A stretch of DNA of 64,000 bases from an uncultured Pelagibacteraceae bacterium (lineage in GTDB: Bacteria; Pseudomonadota; Alphaproteobacteria; Pelagibacterales; AG-422-B15), in contig CABYDZ010000003.1 in the NCBI GenBank assembly GCA_902517885.1, positions 111,674 through 175,673 on the forward strand, written 5' to 3'. Under the pieces are notes generated by a model. The model searched no databases and was not told the origin of the DNA. It was given only the letters and a program-made list of their open reading frames with translations. Each line of letters begins with the position of its first letter. Within the stretch, counting starts at the first letter, position 1. Of the stretch, positions 50,906 through 60,690 are shown in pieces. A program made the translations under genes and the position numbers.

Positions 50906-52834
50906 ATGGGAAAAGTAATTGGTATAGATCTAGGAACAACTAATAGTTGTATCTCAATAATGGATGGTAAAGATCCAAAGGTAATAGAAAATGCTGAGGG
51001 TTCACGTACTACACCTTCCATTATAAGCTTTGGTGCTGAAAGTGAAAAGCTAGTTGGTCAACCAGCTAAAAGACAAGGCGTAACAAACCCAGAAAATACC
51101 TTTTTTGCTATTAAAAGACTCATGGGTCGTTCTTTTGAAGATCCAATGGTTCAAAAAGACTCAGACATGGTGCCATTTAAAATTATAAAATCAGAAAATG
51201 GTGATGCATGGGTAGAATCTGGAAATGAAAAGTATTCTCCATCACAAATTTCTGCGTTTGTATTACAAAAACTAAAAGAAGATGCAGAAAGATATTTAGG
51301 AGAGTCTGTTGAGAAAGCAGTGATTACCGTACCAGCTTATTTTAATGATGCGCAAAGACAAGCCACCAAAGACGCAGGTAAAATAGCTGGACTAGAAGTT
51401 GAAAGAATTGTTAATGAGCCCACGGCTGCTGCACTAGCATATGGTTTAGACAAAAAAGATGGCAAAACAATTGCTGTTTATGATTTGGGTGGAGGTACTT
51501 TTGATATTTCAATATTAGAGATTGGTGATGGCGTATTTGAAGTTAAATCAACTAATGGTGATACATTCCTTGGTGGAGAAGATTTTGACTCAAGACTTCT
51601 CAGTTATTTAGCTGATGAGTTTAAGAAAGAAAATAATATTGATCTGACGAAAGATAAATTAGCCTTACAAAGACTCAAAGAGTCAGCAGAGAAGGCTAAA
51701 ATAGAATTATCATCTACTTCTCAAACAGAAATCAATCTTCCGTTTATTACGGCAGATCAATCTGGCCCAAAGCACTTAAATATTAAAGTTACAAGAGCTA
51801 AACTTGAAACATTAGTTGATGATTTAATCGAAAAAACAATCAAACCATGTGATGCCGCGTTAAAGGATGCAGGTTTAAGTGCGGGTGAAATTGACGAAGT
51901 TGTTCTTGTTGGTGGCATGACAAGAATGCCCAAAGTAATTGAAACCGTTAAAAACTTCTTTGGCAAGGAACCTAATAAGGGAGTTAATCCTGATGAAGTA
52001 GTAGCTCAAGGTGCTGCTATCCAAGCAGGAATACTTCAAGGTGATGTTAAAGATGTTTTATTGCTAGATGTTACCCCTCTCTCACTTGGTATTGAAACTT
52101 TAGGTGGAGTATTCACAAAACTTATCGATAAGAATACGACAATACCTACAAAGAAAAGTCAGGTTTTCTCTACCGCAGATGATAATCAAACAGCAGTTAC
52201 AATACGTGTATGCCAAGGCGAAAGAGAGATGGCATCAGATAATAAGCTTCTGGGCAATTTTGATCTTGTTGGAATTCCACCGGCACCAAGAGGAGTACCT
52301 CAGGTTGAAGTGACTTTTGATATTGATGCTAATGGTATTGTAAATGTATCCGCGAAGGATAAAGGAACTGGAAAAGAACAACAGATTAAAATTCAAGCAT
52401 CTGGTGGCCTAAGCGAAGAAGAAATAGAAAAGATGGTAAAAGAAGCTGAGGCAAATGCAGAGTCTGATAAGAAGAAAAGAGAAACCGTCGATGTTAAAAA
52501 TCAAGCTGATACGATGGTACACTCAGCAGAAAAAAATCTTAAAGAATTTGGTGACAAGGTTTCAGATCAAGAAAAAAGTGCAATCGAGAATGATGTTAAG
52601 ACTTTGAAAGAAGCAATTTCTTCTGATGACATAGAAAAAATTAAAACTGGATTGGAAGCATTAACTCAATCTTCTATGAAACTAGGTGAAGCTATGTATA
52701 AAGCTCAACAGCAAGATGCTCGTTCACCAGAAGGTGGACCAGCAGGCGGTGAACCTAATGATGCAAAAGGAAACAATGAAAAAGTTGTTGATGCAGAATT
52801 TGAAGAAGTTAAAGAAGACAATAAAGAATCGTAA
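50906..52834 (+). CDS. dnaK: Chaperone DnaK (Hsp70)
   Basis: ATP-dependent folding chaperone. It is 642 residues. It begins [15 protein letters not shown], with [16 protein letters not shown] near residue 190 and [13 protein letters not shown] near residue 330. The substrate-binding domain and lid follow, ending in the acidic [10 protein letters not shown] tail. An SD (AAAGAGA) precedes. dnaJ follows 12 bases later. Confidence 0.99.
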   Translation: MGKVIGIDLGTTNSCISIMDGKDPKVIENAEGSRTTPSIISFGAESEKLVGQPAKRQGVTNPENTFFAIKRLMGRSFEDPMVQKDSDMVPFKIIKSENGDAWVESGNEKYSPSQISAFVLQKLKEDAERYLGESVEKAVITVPAYFNDAQRQATKDAGKIAGLEVERIVNEPTAAALAYGLDKKDGKTIAVYDLGGGTFDISILEIGDGVFEVKSTNGDTFLGGEDFDSRLLSYLADEFKKENNIDLTKDKLALQRLKESAEKAKIELSSTSQTEINLPFITADQSGPKHLNIKVTRAKLETLVDDLIEKTIKPCDAALKDAGLSAGEIDEVVLVGGMTRMPKVIETVKNFFGKEPNKGVNPDEVVAQGAAIQAGILQGDVKDVLLLDVTPLSLGIETLGGVFTKLIDKNTTIPTKKSQVFSTADDNQTAVTIRVCQGEREMASDNKLLGNFDLVGIPPAPRGVPQVEVTFDIDANGIVNVSAKDKGTGKEQQIKIQASGGLSEEEIEKMVKEAEANAESDKKKRETVDVKNQADTMVHSAEKNLKEFGDKVSDQEKSAIENDVKTLKEAISSDDIEKIKTGLEALTQSSMKLGEAMYKAQQQDARSPEGGPAGGEPNDAKGNNEKVVDAEFEEVKEDNKES

Positions 52835-52846
52835 GCGGGTAAGCTT

Positions 52847-53986
52847 ATGTCAAAAAGAGACTATTATGAAGTTCTTGGTGTATCCAAGACTGCTGACGAT
52901 TCTGAGATAAAAAAATCCTATAGAAAACTTGCAATGAAATATCACCCTGATCGAAATCAGGGAGATGCAGAAGCTGAAGTAAAATTCAAAGAAGCTAGTG
53001 AGGCATACGCGGTTCTTCAAGATAAAGAAAAAAGGTCTGCTTATGATCAGTTTGGTCATGCAGCTGTCGACGGAAGCTCTGGACAAGGTGGTGGTGGATT
53101 TGATTTTTCTTCATCGGCTTTTCAGGATATTTTTGAGGATTTTTTTGGCGGTGACTCATCTTTTTTTGGAGGGGGCGGAAACAGAAGGAGAAAGTCAAAC
53201 AATCGGGGCTCTGATTTAAGATATGATATTACAGTTTCACTTGAAGAAGCCTATAATGGAAAAAAATTCAAAGTAAAAATACCTACACAAGTTCAATGTG
53301 AGATATGTTCTGGCTCAGGAGCATCTAAAGGAAGTCAACCCATCACGTGTCAATCATGTGGAGGAAGAGGACAAATTAGATCACAACAAGGTTTCTTTTC
53401 GATTCAACAAACTTGTCCTACCTGTCAGGGAACGGGTTCAACAATATCTGATCCTTGTAATCCATGTCGTGGTTCCGGCCGAACTCAAAAAACAAAAAGT
53501 CTAATGGTTAAAATACCAAAAGGAGTTGATGATGGATCAAGAATAAGACTAAGCGGCGAGGGTGAAGCTGGCGCAAATGGTGGCCAACAAGGCGATTTAT
53601 ATATTTTTGTTAACGTCAACGAACATAGTATATTTGCCAGAGAAGATGAAAATCTTTTTGCCGAGGTACCTATTTCAATGATTGATGCTGCGGTCGGCGG
53701 ATCTATTGATGTGCCTATTATAGATGGTGGCAAAGCAAGATTAAAAATACCTCAGGGAACTCAAACAGGAGATCAATTTAGACTTAAATCGAAAGGAATG
53801 CCTAACGTAAGAAGTGGATATCTTGGCGATTTATATATACAAACCAAAGTCGAAACACCTGTGAATTTAAACAAAAAACAAATTGAGATTCTAAAGTCCT
53901 TTCAAGAAGTCAGTAATAATGAAGAAAATCCTCTCGGCTCAGCTTTTTTTAAAAAAGCCAGAGATTTCTGGAAAACAAAAAATTAA
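52847..53986 (+). CDS. dnaJ: Chaperone DnaJ (Hsp40)
   Basis: J-domain co-chaperone stimulating DnaK ATPase. It is 379 residues. The J domain shows HPD in [11 protein letters not shown] near residue 33. A Gly/Phe-rich linker is followed by four zinc-binding CxxCxGxG repeats ([32 protein letters not shown]) and C-terminal substrate domains. Confidence 0.98.
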   Translation: MSKRDYYEVLGVSKTADDSEIKKSYRKLAMKYHPDRNQGDAEAEVKFKEASEAYAVLQDKEKRSAYDQFGHAAVDGSSGQGGGGFDFSSSAFQDIFEDFFGGDSSFFGGGGNRRRKSNNRGSDLRYDITVSLEEAYNGKKFKVKIPTQVQCEICSGSGASKGSQPITCQSCGGRGQIRSQQGFFSIQQTCPTCQGTGSTISDPCNPCRGSGRTQKTKSLMVKIPKGVDDGSRIRLSGEGEAGANGGQQGDLYIFVNVNEHSIFAREDENLFAEVPISMIDAAVGGSIDVPIIDGGKARLKIPQGTQTGDQFRLKSKGMPNVRSGYLGDLYIQTKVETPVNLNKKQIEILKSFQEVSNNEENPLGSAFFKKARDFWKTKN

Positions 53987-54026
53987 ATACCATTACTTTT
54001 TTCTTTATTTGAATTATCTTTAAAAA

Positions 54027-54833
54027 ATGAAAAAAATTAAAGTGATTGTAACGGGTGCTTCAGGTCGTATGGGCACGCAAATAGCAAAAAGAATTGTTCA
54101 AGATAAATCTTTTACATTGTTTGGAGCAACCGAGAGTGTTGGTCATCCTTCAATAGGAAAAGATATAGGTCAAATTTTAAAAACAAAAAAAACTGGTATT
54201 TTAATTACAGATAACATTATTGAACTATTTGCAAAAGCTGATGCAGTTATTGATTTTACAGTTCCAAAAGCAACATTAGAGCATGCAAAATATTCTGCAC
54301 AAGCAAGAATTGTTCACGTAATTGGAACAACTGGTTTCAGCAAAAGCCAGTTACGTAAAATAGATTTTGCTGCGCAGCACGCTACAATTATTAAATCTGG
54401 CAATATGAGTTTGGGAATAAATTTATTAGAGAGTATTGTAAAAATTGCTTCCTCAAAATTAGATAGCTCTTTTGATATAAAAATAAATGAAACTCATCAT
54501 AAACATAAAATTGATGCACCATCAGGAACAGCAATAATGCTTGGCAAAGCTGCTGCTAGTGGGAAAAGTAAAAAATTGGAAAATATAATGAAGATTAATC
54601 GCACTAATACAATTGGTAAAAATATAAAAAATAAAATTGTAATGTCGTCCTTTAGAAAAGGTGAAACCATTGGAGACCATGAGGTAATATTCTCATCAAA
54701 TGATGAAACGATTAGAATTCAGCATATAGCTGAAAATAGGGGCATTTTTGCCAATGGAGCTCTTCAAGCTGTAAAATGGGGAATGGATAAAGGACCAGGC
54801 CTTTTTTCGATGACCGACGTTTTGAATATTTAG
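54027..54833 (+). CDS. dapB: 4-hydroxy-tetrahydrodipicolinate reductase
   Basis: Lysine/meso-diaminopimelate pathway reductase. It is 268 residues. NAD(P)-binding GASGRMGTQIAKRI near residue 10 and the family motif ETHHKHKIDAPSGTAIML near residue 155 (catalytic His and Lys). The dnaJ-dapB-nth order is common in alphaproteobacteria. Translation start is likely the ATG at 54027. Confidence 0.97.
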   Translation: MKKIKVIVTGASGRMGTQIAKRIVQDKSFTLFGATESVGHPSIGKDIGQILKTKKTGILITDNIIELFAKADAVIDFTVPKATLEHAKYSAQARIVHVIGTTGFSKSQLRKIDFAAQHATIIKSGNMSLGINLLESIVKIASSKLDSSFDIKINETHHKHKIDAPSGTAIMLGKAAASGKSKKLENIMKINRTNTIGKNIKNKIVMSSFRKGETIGDHEVIFSSNDETIRIQHIAENRGIFANGALQAVKWGMDKGPGLFSMTDVLNI

Positions 54834-54851
54834 AACAGTAATAAATAGCTT

Positions 54852-55505
54852 ATGCAAAGAGCTGAACGTGCAACAAAAATAATGGGTATATTAAATAAAA
54901 TATATCCTAAAACTCCTATACCTCTAAATCACAAGAACAAATTTGAACTTTTAATTTCTGTTCTTTTAAGTGCACAATGTACTGATAAAAGAGTGAATGA
55001 AATTACACCAATACTTTTTAAAGAAGCAAATAATGCAAAAAAAATGCAAACGTTATCTAAAAATAAAATATACAAGATTATAAGACCGTGTGGCCTTGCT
55101 CCCCAAAAGTCTAGCGCAATCCATAGATTATCTAAAATATTAGTTGATAATTTTAATGGGAGGGTACCAGAAAGTTTTGACGAACTTGAAAAGCTTCCTG
55201 GTGTTGGCCATAAAACAGCCAGTGTAGTAATGTCACAAGGTTTTGGTCATCCAGCTTTTCCTGTTGACACACATATTCATCGATTAGCACAAAGATGGGG
55301 ACTTACTAATGGAAAAAATGTAACTGAAACAGAAAAAGATTTAAAAAAAATCTTTCCAATGCATAGTTGGAATAAACTTCATTTACAAATTATTTTTTAT
55401 GGAAGGGAATATTGTGAAGCAAGAAAATGTTTTGGCTTAGAATGTAAGATTTGCAAGACCTGTTTTCCTGATAGAAAAAAGCCAGTACAAACAAAAAGAC
55501 CTTAA
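54852..55505 (+). CDS. nth: Endonuclease III
   Basis: DNA glycosylase/AP lyase for oxidised pyrimidines. It is 217 residues. Helix-hairpin-helix LPGVGHKTASVV carries the catalytic Lys near residue 121, and VDTHIHRLAQRWGL the Asp near residue 139. The C-terminal Fe-S region is unusual. Cysteines lie at 188, 193, 198, 201 and 204, while the usual C-x6-C-x2-C-x5-C pattern predicts 188, 195, 198 and 204. So the second ligand is Gly195 here and two extra cysteines flank it. The cluster may be bound by a shifted set. It lies 18 bases downstream of dapB. Confidence 0.95.
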   Translation: MQRAERATKIMGILNKIYPKTPIPLNHKNKFELLISVLLSAQCTDKRVNEITPILFKEANNAKKMQTLSKNKIYKIIRPCGLAPQKSSAIHRLSKILVDNFNGRVPESFDELEKLPGVGHKTASVVMSQGFGHPAFPVDTHIHRLAQRWGLTNGKNVTETEKDLKKIFPMHSWNKLHLQIIFYGREYCEARKCFGLECKICKTCFPDRKKPVQTKRP

Positions 55506-55564
55506 TAGATATTTTTACAATAGGGAGTTGATAGTTTGACGGTAACTGCTAGAGTTCTTTCGAT

Positions 55565-56293
55565 ATGACAAATAAAGTAGCATTGATAATTGGCGCTGGT
55601 GATAGTCTAGGTTCATCAATAGCTAGAGTTTTTGCAAATGATGGGTTTACTGTTGTGGTTGCAAGAAGAAATGGTGATAAGTTATCTGAGTTAGCTGCAG
55701 AAATTAAAAAAAATGGTGGTGAATGTTTCTTTTATTCACTTGATGCAAGAAAAGAGGATGATGTCATTAGTTTAATTAATAAAATTGAAAACGAAATCGG
55801 AGAGATCTTGGTTGCAGTATACAACATAGGGGCAAATATCAGGTACGGCATATTAGAAACAACATCAAGAAAGTATTATAAAGTTTGGGAAATGGCTGCA
55901 TTCGGTGCATTTCTTATGGGGAGAGAAGTTGCAAAAAAAATGGTTCCTAGAAAAAAAGGGACTATAATTTTTACTGGTGCATCAGCAAGCGTCAGGGGTA
56001 AAGAGGGTTTTGCCGCTTTTTCAGGAGCAAAGCATGCAAAGCGGGCTTTATCACAGAGTATGGCAAGAGAGTTAGGGCCTAAAGGAATTCATGTTGCGCA
56101 TGTTGTTATTGATGGGGCAATTGATACCCCATGGGTCAATGAATTGTTTCCCGATTATGTGAAAGAAAAGAAAAAAGTTGATGGACTAATGAATCCAGAT
56201 GATATTGCACAGAACTACTTAATGATACATAATCAACCAAAAAACGCGTGGACTTATGAAATAGATCTGCGTCCTTGGGTGGAGACATGGTAG
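55565..56293 (+). CDS. SDR-family protein with Tyr-to-Phe change at the catalytic site
   Basis: A 242-residue short-chain dehydrogenase fold. The N-terminal cofactor motif is GAGDSLGSSIA near residue 10. The NAG-like motif is YNIGAN near residue 86. At the YxxxK site the sequence is AFSGAK, so the catalytic Tyr is Phe152 while Lys156 is kept, with Ser140 before it. Such Phe variants form a recognised subgroup in alphaproteobacteria. It may bind NAD(P) without classic dehydrogenase activity or use another residue. It overlaps the PfkB kinase gene by 7 bases. Confidence 0.85.
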   Translation: MTNKVALIIGAGDSLGSSIARVFANDGFTVVVARRNGDKLSELAAEIKKNGGECFFYSLDARKEDDVISLINKIENEIGEILVAVYNIGANIRYGILETTSRKYYKVWEMAAFGAFLMGREVAKKMVPRKKGTIIFTGASASVRGKEGFAAFSGAKHAKRALSQSMARELGPKGIHVAHVVIDGAIDTPWVNELFPDYVKEKKKVDGLMNPDDIAQNYLMIHNQPKNAWTYEIDLRPWVETW

Positions 56294-57240
56294 ATAATAA
56301 ATATGACATCGTAGGTATTGGCAATTCTATTGTTGACGTAATTACAGACGTAGAAGATCAATTTTTGAATGAGAACGAATTAAGAAAAGGCCTCATGTCT
56401 TTAGTGGACTTAGATGGTATTAAAAATATCTCAGAGAAAATTGATATTAAAAAAACTGTGTCTGGTGGATCGGTTGCAAACTCAATAGTTGCTCTAGCTC
56501 AAAATAATATGAAAACAGCTTTTATTGGAAAAGTTGGAATAGATGAAGTAGGGAACGCATTTGTTGATGGATTAAATAAAGAAAATGTATTTTTTGCGAA
56601 TGTCCCTCAGTCTGACGAGAGTGAAACAGGACGATGCTTAGTTATGGTAACCCCTGATGCTCAAAGGACAATGAGTACGTATTTAGGAATTTCCCAAAAG
56701 CTAAATTCTGATGATGTTAATGAAGATGTTATTTCACAATCAAAAATCACTTATCTAGAGGGATATCTTTGGGACCTAGATGATGCCCAAGTTGCAATCA
56801 AAAAAGCGACAAAGGTAGCTAAGGAAAATAATAAAATTGTAGCCTTCAGTGTATCTGACGTATTTTGTATTGAACGTTTTAGAGAGAGCTTTTTAAGTTT
56901 AATTAATGAAGAAGCTGATATTATTTTTGCAAACGAAGAGGAGATTAAATCTCTATTAGGAACATCAGACTTGGATGAGAGCATAAACATTATCAAAGAT
57001 AGAAATAAGATATTCGCAATAACACTTGGTGAAAATGGTGCAATAATTATAAATAATGAAGAAGTAATTAAAATTGAACCCCAAAAAATAGATAATCTTG
57101 TTGATACAACGGGAGCTGGTGATCTATTTGCAGCAGGATTTTTGTTAAAATATATTCAGGGGCAGCCCCTTGAAGAGTGTGGCAAAGAAGGAGTTAGATT
57201 TGCTTCAAAGGTAATACAAATCTACGGGGCTAGATTATAA
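56287..57240 (+). CDS. PfkB-family carbohydrate/nucleoside kinase
   Basis: From the ATG at 56287 the protein has 317 residues and starts MVDNKYDIVGIGNSIVDVI. Other features are GGSVANSIVALAQ near residue 62 and the catalytic DTTGAGDLFAAGFL near residue 277. It resembles adenosine-kinase-like members found after nth in alphaproteobacteria. The substrate (adenosine or sugar) cannot be told from sequence. The longer frame from 56275 adds only MGGD inside the SDR gene. It ends 3 bases before the convergent GT9 gene. Confidence 0.9.
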   Translation: MVDNKYDIVGIGNSIVDVITDVEDQFLNENELRKGLMSLVDLDGIKNISEKIDIKKTVSGGSVANSIVALAQNNMKTAFIGKVGIDEVGNAFVDGLNKENVFFANVPQSDESETGRCLVMVTPDAQRTMSTYLGISQKLNSDDVNEDVISQSKITYLEGYLWDLDDAQVAIKKATKVAKENNKIVAFSVSDVFCIERFRESFLSLINEEADIIFANEEEIKSLLGTSDLDESINIIKDRNKIFAITLGENGAIIINNEEVIKIEPQKIDNLVDTTGAGDLFAAGFLLKYIQGQPLEECGKEGVRFASKVIQIYGARL

Positions 57241-57243
57241 AAT

Positions 57244-58224
57244 TTAACTATCTAAAATTTTATCAATTTCATCAATAACTGCATCTGAAGTTATTAAATC
57301 TATATCATCTCCACCAAAAGTCTGCGACGCAATAAAATTAATGTTTGTGAATTGATCATTTAAAAATTTGACCGCACTTGTTGGACCACAGATTTTTAAT
57401 AATGGACACATATTAGTTGAGAGCATTTGGCCGGTACCACCATCATTAGTTATAGCTATATCTAAATAATTTGTTGATGCCATCACCACTTCAATACCCG
57501 AATAATTTTTGACTTCTTCTTCAGGAAAAACAGGCTTATCTATTACATCAACTATTTCTTTACGAAGATTTTGTTCCTCTGGTCCAAGAAAAAAAACAAT
57601 ATTGAAATTTTTTTTTTCATAATGTTTTGCCACTTTTAAGTAATTATCAAATGACCAAATTCTTTTTGGAGTATTTGAACCAGGTGCAATACCAATATAC
57701 TTTTTACTTGGGTCAAATAATTTTTTTAAGGTTTCTGTTATTGCTTGAGGAATATCTATTGCAAATTCTTTTTTAGCTTCATAATTTGATACTAGGTCAA
57801 GCATTTCAATTATACTTTTTACATAAAATTTTCTTTTTATACTTAATTTTTTAGGTTTAATTTTAGAAAAAAACCAATTAGCAGAAGATGAAATAAAAAT
57901 CTTGGTTTTTAGTCTTTTTAAAGCAATAGTTCTGGGTACAGCTTTTTGCGTATCAATGATAATATCAAACTCTTCATTGCTTAAGTCATAAACATTTGAA
58001 ATTTTTTTCCAAAAAAATGGGCTTAGTTTTGCTTTTTCCCATATTTTATCAATGTGGTTTAAAGTAAACTTATTTAGCCTTTGATTATACTCAGTGTAGA
58101 TTGTATCAGTCATCCAATGAATTTCATAATTTGGAAATCTATCTTTAAGTTGATAAACTATTGGCAATTTTAAAATACCATCTCCAATTTGCTCTCCATT
58201 GCTGAAGATTAAAACTTTTTTCAT
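57244..58224 (-). CDS. Glycosyltransferase family 9 protein
   Basis: A 326-residue GT9 (heptosyltransferase-like) protein. It has VLIFSNGEQIGDGILKLPIV at the N-terminus (key part GDGILKLPIV), IGIAPGSNTPKRIWSFDNYLKVA near residue 196 (key part IAPGSNTPKRIW) and AITNDGGTGQMLS near residue 273. The NDGGTG replaces the more usual NDTGPM. Probably transfers a sugar to a lipid or polysaccharide acceptor. It is 4 bases downstream of the MDR gene. Confidence 0.83.
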   Translation of the reverse strand: MKKVLIFSNGEQIGDGILKLPIVYQLKDRFPNYEIHWMTDTIYTEYNQRLNKFTLNHIDKIWEKAKLSPFFWKKISNVYDLSNEEFDIIIDTQKAVPRTIALKRLKTKIFISSSANWFFSKIKPKKLSIKRKFYVKSIIEMLDLVSNYEAKKEFAIDIPQAITETLKKLFDPSKKYIGIAPGSNTPKRIWSFDNYLKVAKHYEKKNFNIVFFLGPEEQNLRKEIVDVIDKPVFPEEEVKNYSGIEVVMASTNYLDIAITNDGGTGQMLSTNMCPLLKICGPTSAVKFLNDQFTNINFIASQTFGGDDIDLITSDAVIDEIDKILDS

Positions 58225-58228
58225 TGGT

Positions 58229-59245
58229 TTAATTTTGGGTCGTATCTTCCGATACTTTAATTATTAGTTTCCCCTCATTTTCTCCTGAAAATAGCTTTTT
58301 AATAGAATTTTCTGCATTCTCTAACCCGGGAACTATATGATTTTTGTATTTAATTTTTCCCTCCTTGATCCAAGTTGTAAGGTCTTGGTAAGCCTCTATG
58401 TATCTTTTAAAATAGTCAAAAACAATGAAACCTTTAAGCATTATTCTTTTGATCAATAGGTTTCCCCATGCTGGTCCAGGCACTAATGATTCAGCGTTAT
58501 AGCCAGATATTAAGCCGCATAAACTTATTCTTCCATTTTTATTCATTCTTGTAAGGACAGCGTCCGTAATGATTCCTCCAACATTTTCAAAATATATATC
58601 AACTCCATCAGAACAAAGATCTTTAAGTCTTTTTCTAATATTTTCTGTTTTGTAGTTTATTGCTCCATCTATGCCAAGATCATTTACTAACCACTGACAC
58701 TTCTCATCAGAACCAGCGATACCAATAACTTTGCATCCTTTTATTTTTCCAATTTGACAAACTATAGAACCTACGGCACCCGCTGCAGCTGAAACAACTA
58801 ATGTTTCACCTGGTTGAGGTTTTGTAATATCTAGTAAGCCAAAATAAGCAGTCATCCCTGTCATTCCCAAAATACTCATGTGACTATCTAATGGAAAACC
58901 GGTACCTTGTGGTATTTGTCTAACACCTTTACCATTAGTGATAAAATATTCTTGCCATCCGCCCATACAATTAACAATCTCACCTTCTTTAAATTTCTGG
59001 TTTTTTGATTTCACAACTATGCCTATTGTTCCGCCTCTCATAACGTCTCCAGTTTGCATTGCATCAACATAAGAGGCACGCCCACTCATCCATCCTCTGT
59101 TAGCAGGATCAAGTGATAAATAAATATTCCTTATCAAAACGTCATTTTCATTTAATTCTGGAACAGAAGTTTCTTCCATAACTAAATCACCTTCTTTAAT
59201 ATCTCCTACAGGGAAATTTTTTAGTATCCATTGTTTATTAATCAT
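58229..59245 (-). CDS. NADP-dependent MDR oxidoreductase, CurA/YncB-like
   Basis: From the ATG at 59245 the protein has 338 residues, starting MINKQWILKNFPVG, the typical opening. The Rossmann motif AAAGAVGSIVCQIGKIKGCKVIGIAGS (key part AAGAVGSIVCQIGK) lies near residue 148. It belongs to the leukotriene-B4-dehydrogenase/CurA group that reduces enones and similar compounds. No zinc ligands are seen. The start overlaps the thioesterase stop (ATGA at 59245-59242). A longer frame to 59302 lies inside that gene. Confidence 0.88.
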   Translation of the reverse strand: MINKQWILKNFPVGDIKEGDLVMEETSVPELNENDVLIRNIYLSLDPANRGWMSGRASYVDAMQTGDVMRGGTIGIVVKSKNQKFKEGEIVNCMGGWQEYFITNGKGVRQIPQGTGFPLDSHMSILGMTGMTAYFGLLDITKPQPGETLVVSAAAGAVGSIVCQIGKIKGCKVIGIAGSDEKCQWLVNDLGIDGAINYKTENIRKRLKDLCSDGVDIYFENVGGIITDAVLTRMNKNGRISLCGLISGYNAESLVPGPAWGNLLIKRIMLKGFIVFDYFKRYIEAYQDLTTWIKEGKIKYKNHIVPGLENAENSIKKLFSGENEGKLIIKVSEDTTQN

Positions 59246-59697
59246 TTTTTTTCTTCCATCATTTTTTTTAAATTTACTTGAGGCATATCTACAATTACAC
59301 AAGTAGATGTGGCTGTAACAACAGTTCTGTTGTTTTGTTCAAGTCTTCCTTCTAGGAAAGCAATATTTCTTCCTGATTTAACTACTTGGCCATATCCAAT
59401 TACTTTTCCTGGTTTTGTAGGATATAGAAAATTAGTTTTTAGTTCTATAGTTGGTGGTCTTTTCTTAAAATGGTTTTGAAAGATAAAGGCAAGAGCAGTG
59501 GCATCATCAACCATCCCACTTACGATACCTCCTTGAACATCACCTGCAGGATTACAATATTTTTGCTCTACTTCAAATTCCATTTTAATACTTCCAGCAT
59601 CAGTATTCACTTCAAGAACTGTCATGTTGAATAGGTTAAATAATTTATTTTTATTAAATAAATTTACCAGTTCTTCGTCTGAAATCTTACTTGTCAT
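59242..59697 (-). CDS. PaaI-family hotdog thioesterase
   Basis: A 151-residue hotdog-fold protein. It contains NPAGDVQGGIVSGMVDDATALAF near residue 51, where the G-G-x-x-S/A-x-x-D stretch (key part QGGIVSGMVDD) is the acyl-CoA thioesterase signature. A later IAFLEGRLEQNNRTVVTAT fits the fold. Substrate unknown. Coupled to the MDR gene downstream. It lies 12 bases after the HIT gene. Confidence 0.85.
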   Translation of the reverse strand: MTSKISDEELVNLFNKNKLFNLFNMTVLEVNTDAGSIKMEFEVEQKYCNPAGDVQGGIVSGMVDDATALAFIFQNHFKKRPPTIELKTNFLYPTKPGKVIGYGQVVKSGRNIAFLEGRLEQNNRTVVTATSTCVIVDMPQVNLKKMMEEKK

Positions 59698-59709
59698 TAT
59701 AAATTACTC

Positions 59710-60093
59710 TTAATTTGGTTTTTCTGGAAAAACCATTGGACCTAAAGGTCTTCCAGCTAATAAATGAAAGTGAAGATGTGGTACCTCTTGATGTGCGTCA
59801 TTTCCAGCATTCGCTATAACTCTATAACCATTTCCTCCTGAATTTTCGCTAATACCCAACATATCTGCAACCTTCGCAATAGCCCTATTAAACCCAATAA
59901 TTTCATTATCACTGGCGTTTAAACTAAAGTCATTAATGTCTAGATAGTTTCCTTTAGGAATAATTAATGCATGGGAAGGTGCTTGAGGCCTTATATCTTT
60001 AAAAGAAAGTACAAAGTCATCTTCATATATTTTATCACAGGGAATCTCACCTCTTATTATTTTTGCAAATATATTATCTTTGTCGTAACTCAT
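59710..60093 (-). CDS. HIT-family (HinT) nucleotide hydrolase
   Basis: A 127-residue HIT protein. The His triad is HLHFHLL near residue 108 (QEVPHLHFHLLAGRPLG). It starts with DNIFAKIIRGEIPCDKIYEDD (key part FAKIIRGEIPCDKIYED). It probably cleaves purine nucleoside phosphoramidates. It overlaps hisE by one base, a common alphaproteobacterial pairing. Confidence 0.94.
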   Translation of the reverse strand: MSYDKDNIFAKIIRGEIPCDKIYEDDFVLSFKDIRPQAPSHALIIPKGNYLDINDFSLNASDNEIIGFNRAIAKVADMLGISENSGGNGYRVIANAGNDAHQEVPHLHFHLLAGRPLGPMVFPEKPN

Positions 60094-60401
60094 TATTTAC
60101 GTAAACCTGTTTTACCTTCCCTGCTTTCTAGCTCTGCGTATATTTGGTCAGCTGAAATATCAAATTTTTTCCAGAGTACAAGCAAATGATATATGAGATC
60201 AGCAGATTCATATATTATTTGTTCTGCATTACCTTGCTCTGCAGCTTCAACTGTTTCAAGAGACTCTTCTTTTAATTTTTCAATGCATTTAGCTTTACCT
60301 TCAGATAAGAGCTTGGCTGTGTATGATTTAGAGGGATCTTCTTTTGAACGTTTTTCAATAGTCTCAAATAATCGAACAAGAACATCAACTTTATTAACCA
60401 T
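60093..60401 (-). CDS. hisE: Phosphoribosyl-ATP pyrophosphatase
   Basis: Second step of histidine synthesis. It is 102 residues. It contains DPSKSYTAKLLSEGKAKCIEKLKEESLETVEA (key parts SYTAKL and KLKEESLE) and ESADLIYHLLVLW, the MazG-like metal-binding helices. It is a separate gene rather than a fusion with hisI. It begins at the DUF1330 stop (TAATG). Confidence 0.94.
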   Translation of the reverse strand: MVNKVDVLVRLFETIEKRSKEDPSKSYTAKLLSEGKAKCIEKLKEESLETVEAAEQGNAEQIIYESADLIYHLLVLWKKFDISADQIYAELESREGKTGLRK

Positions 60402-60688
60402 TATTCATAACCTTCAACAATTGCAAAAAGTCTATCTTTATCTTCACCAAGCAATTTTTTTGCCTCTTGATATTCTTTACTGTTATAAGCTTTTTTTGCA
60501 TTATCGAATGAGGAGTATTCTACTACGACATTTCGTTCGTACTCTTTTCCCTCAGCAATAACTTGACTTCCTCCACGCACTAAGAACTTACCATTGTATT
60601 TTTGCACTGCCTTAGAAGCAAGTTCAGCATACATCTTTTGTTTATCGGGATGAAGTACATTTACTTTTGCAATCCAATAACCTTTCAT
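60401..60688 (-). CDS. DUF1330 family protein
   Basis: A 95-residue small protein of the DUF1330 ferredoxin-like fold family. It shows GYWIAKVNV at the start, KFLVRGG near residue 35, and RNVVVEYSSFDNAKKAYNSKEYQEA (key part VVEYSSFDNA). Function is unknown. It is embedded between hisF (2 bases) and hisE (one base overlap), so it is co-expressed with the his genes. Confidence 0.87.
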   Translation of the reverse strand: MKGYWIAKVNVLHPDKQKMYAELASKAVQKYNGKFLVRGGSQVIAEGKEYERNVVVEYSSFDNAKKAYNSKEYQEAKKLLGEDKDRLFAIVEGYE

Positions 60689-60690
60689 GA

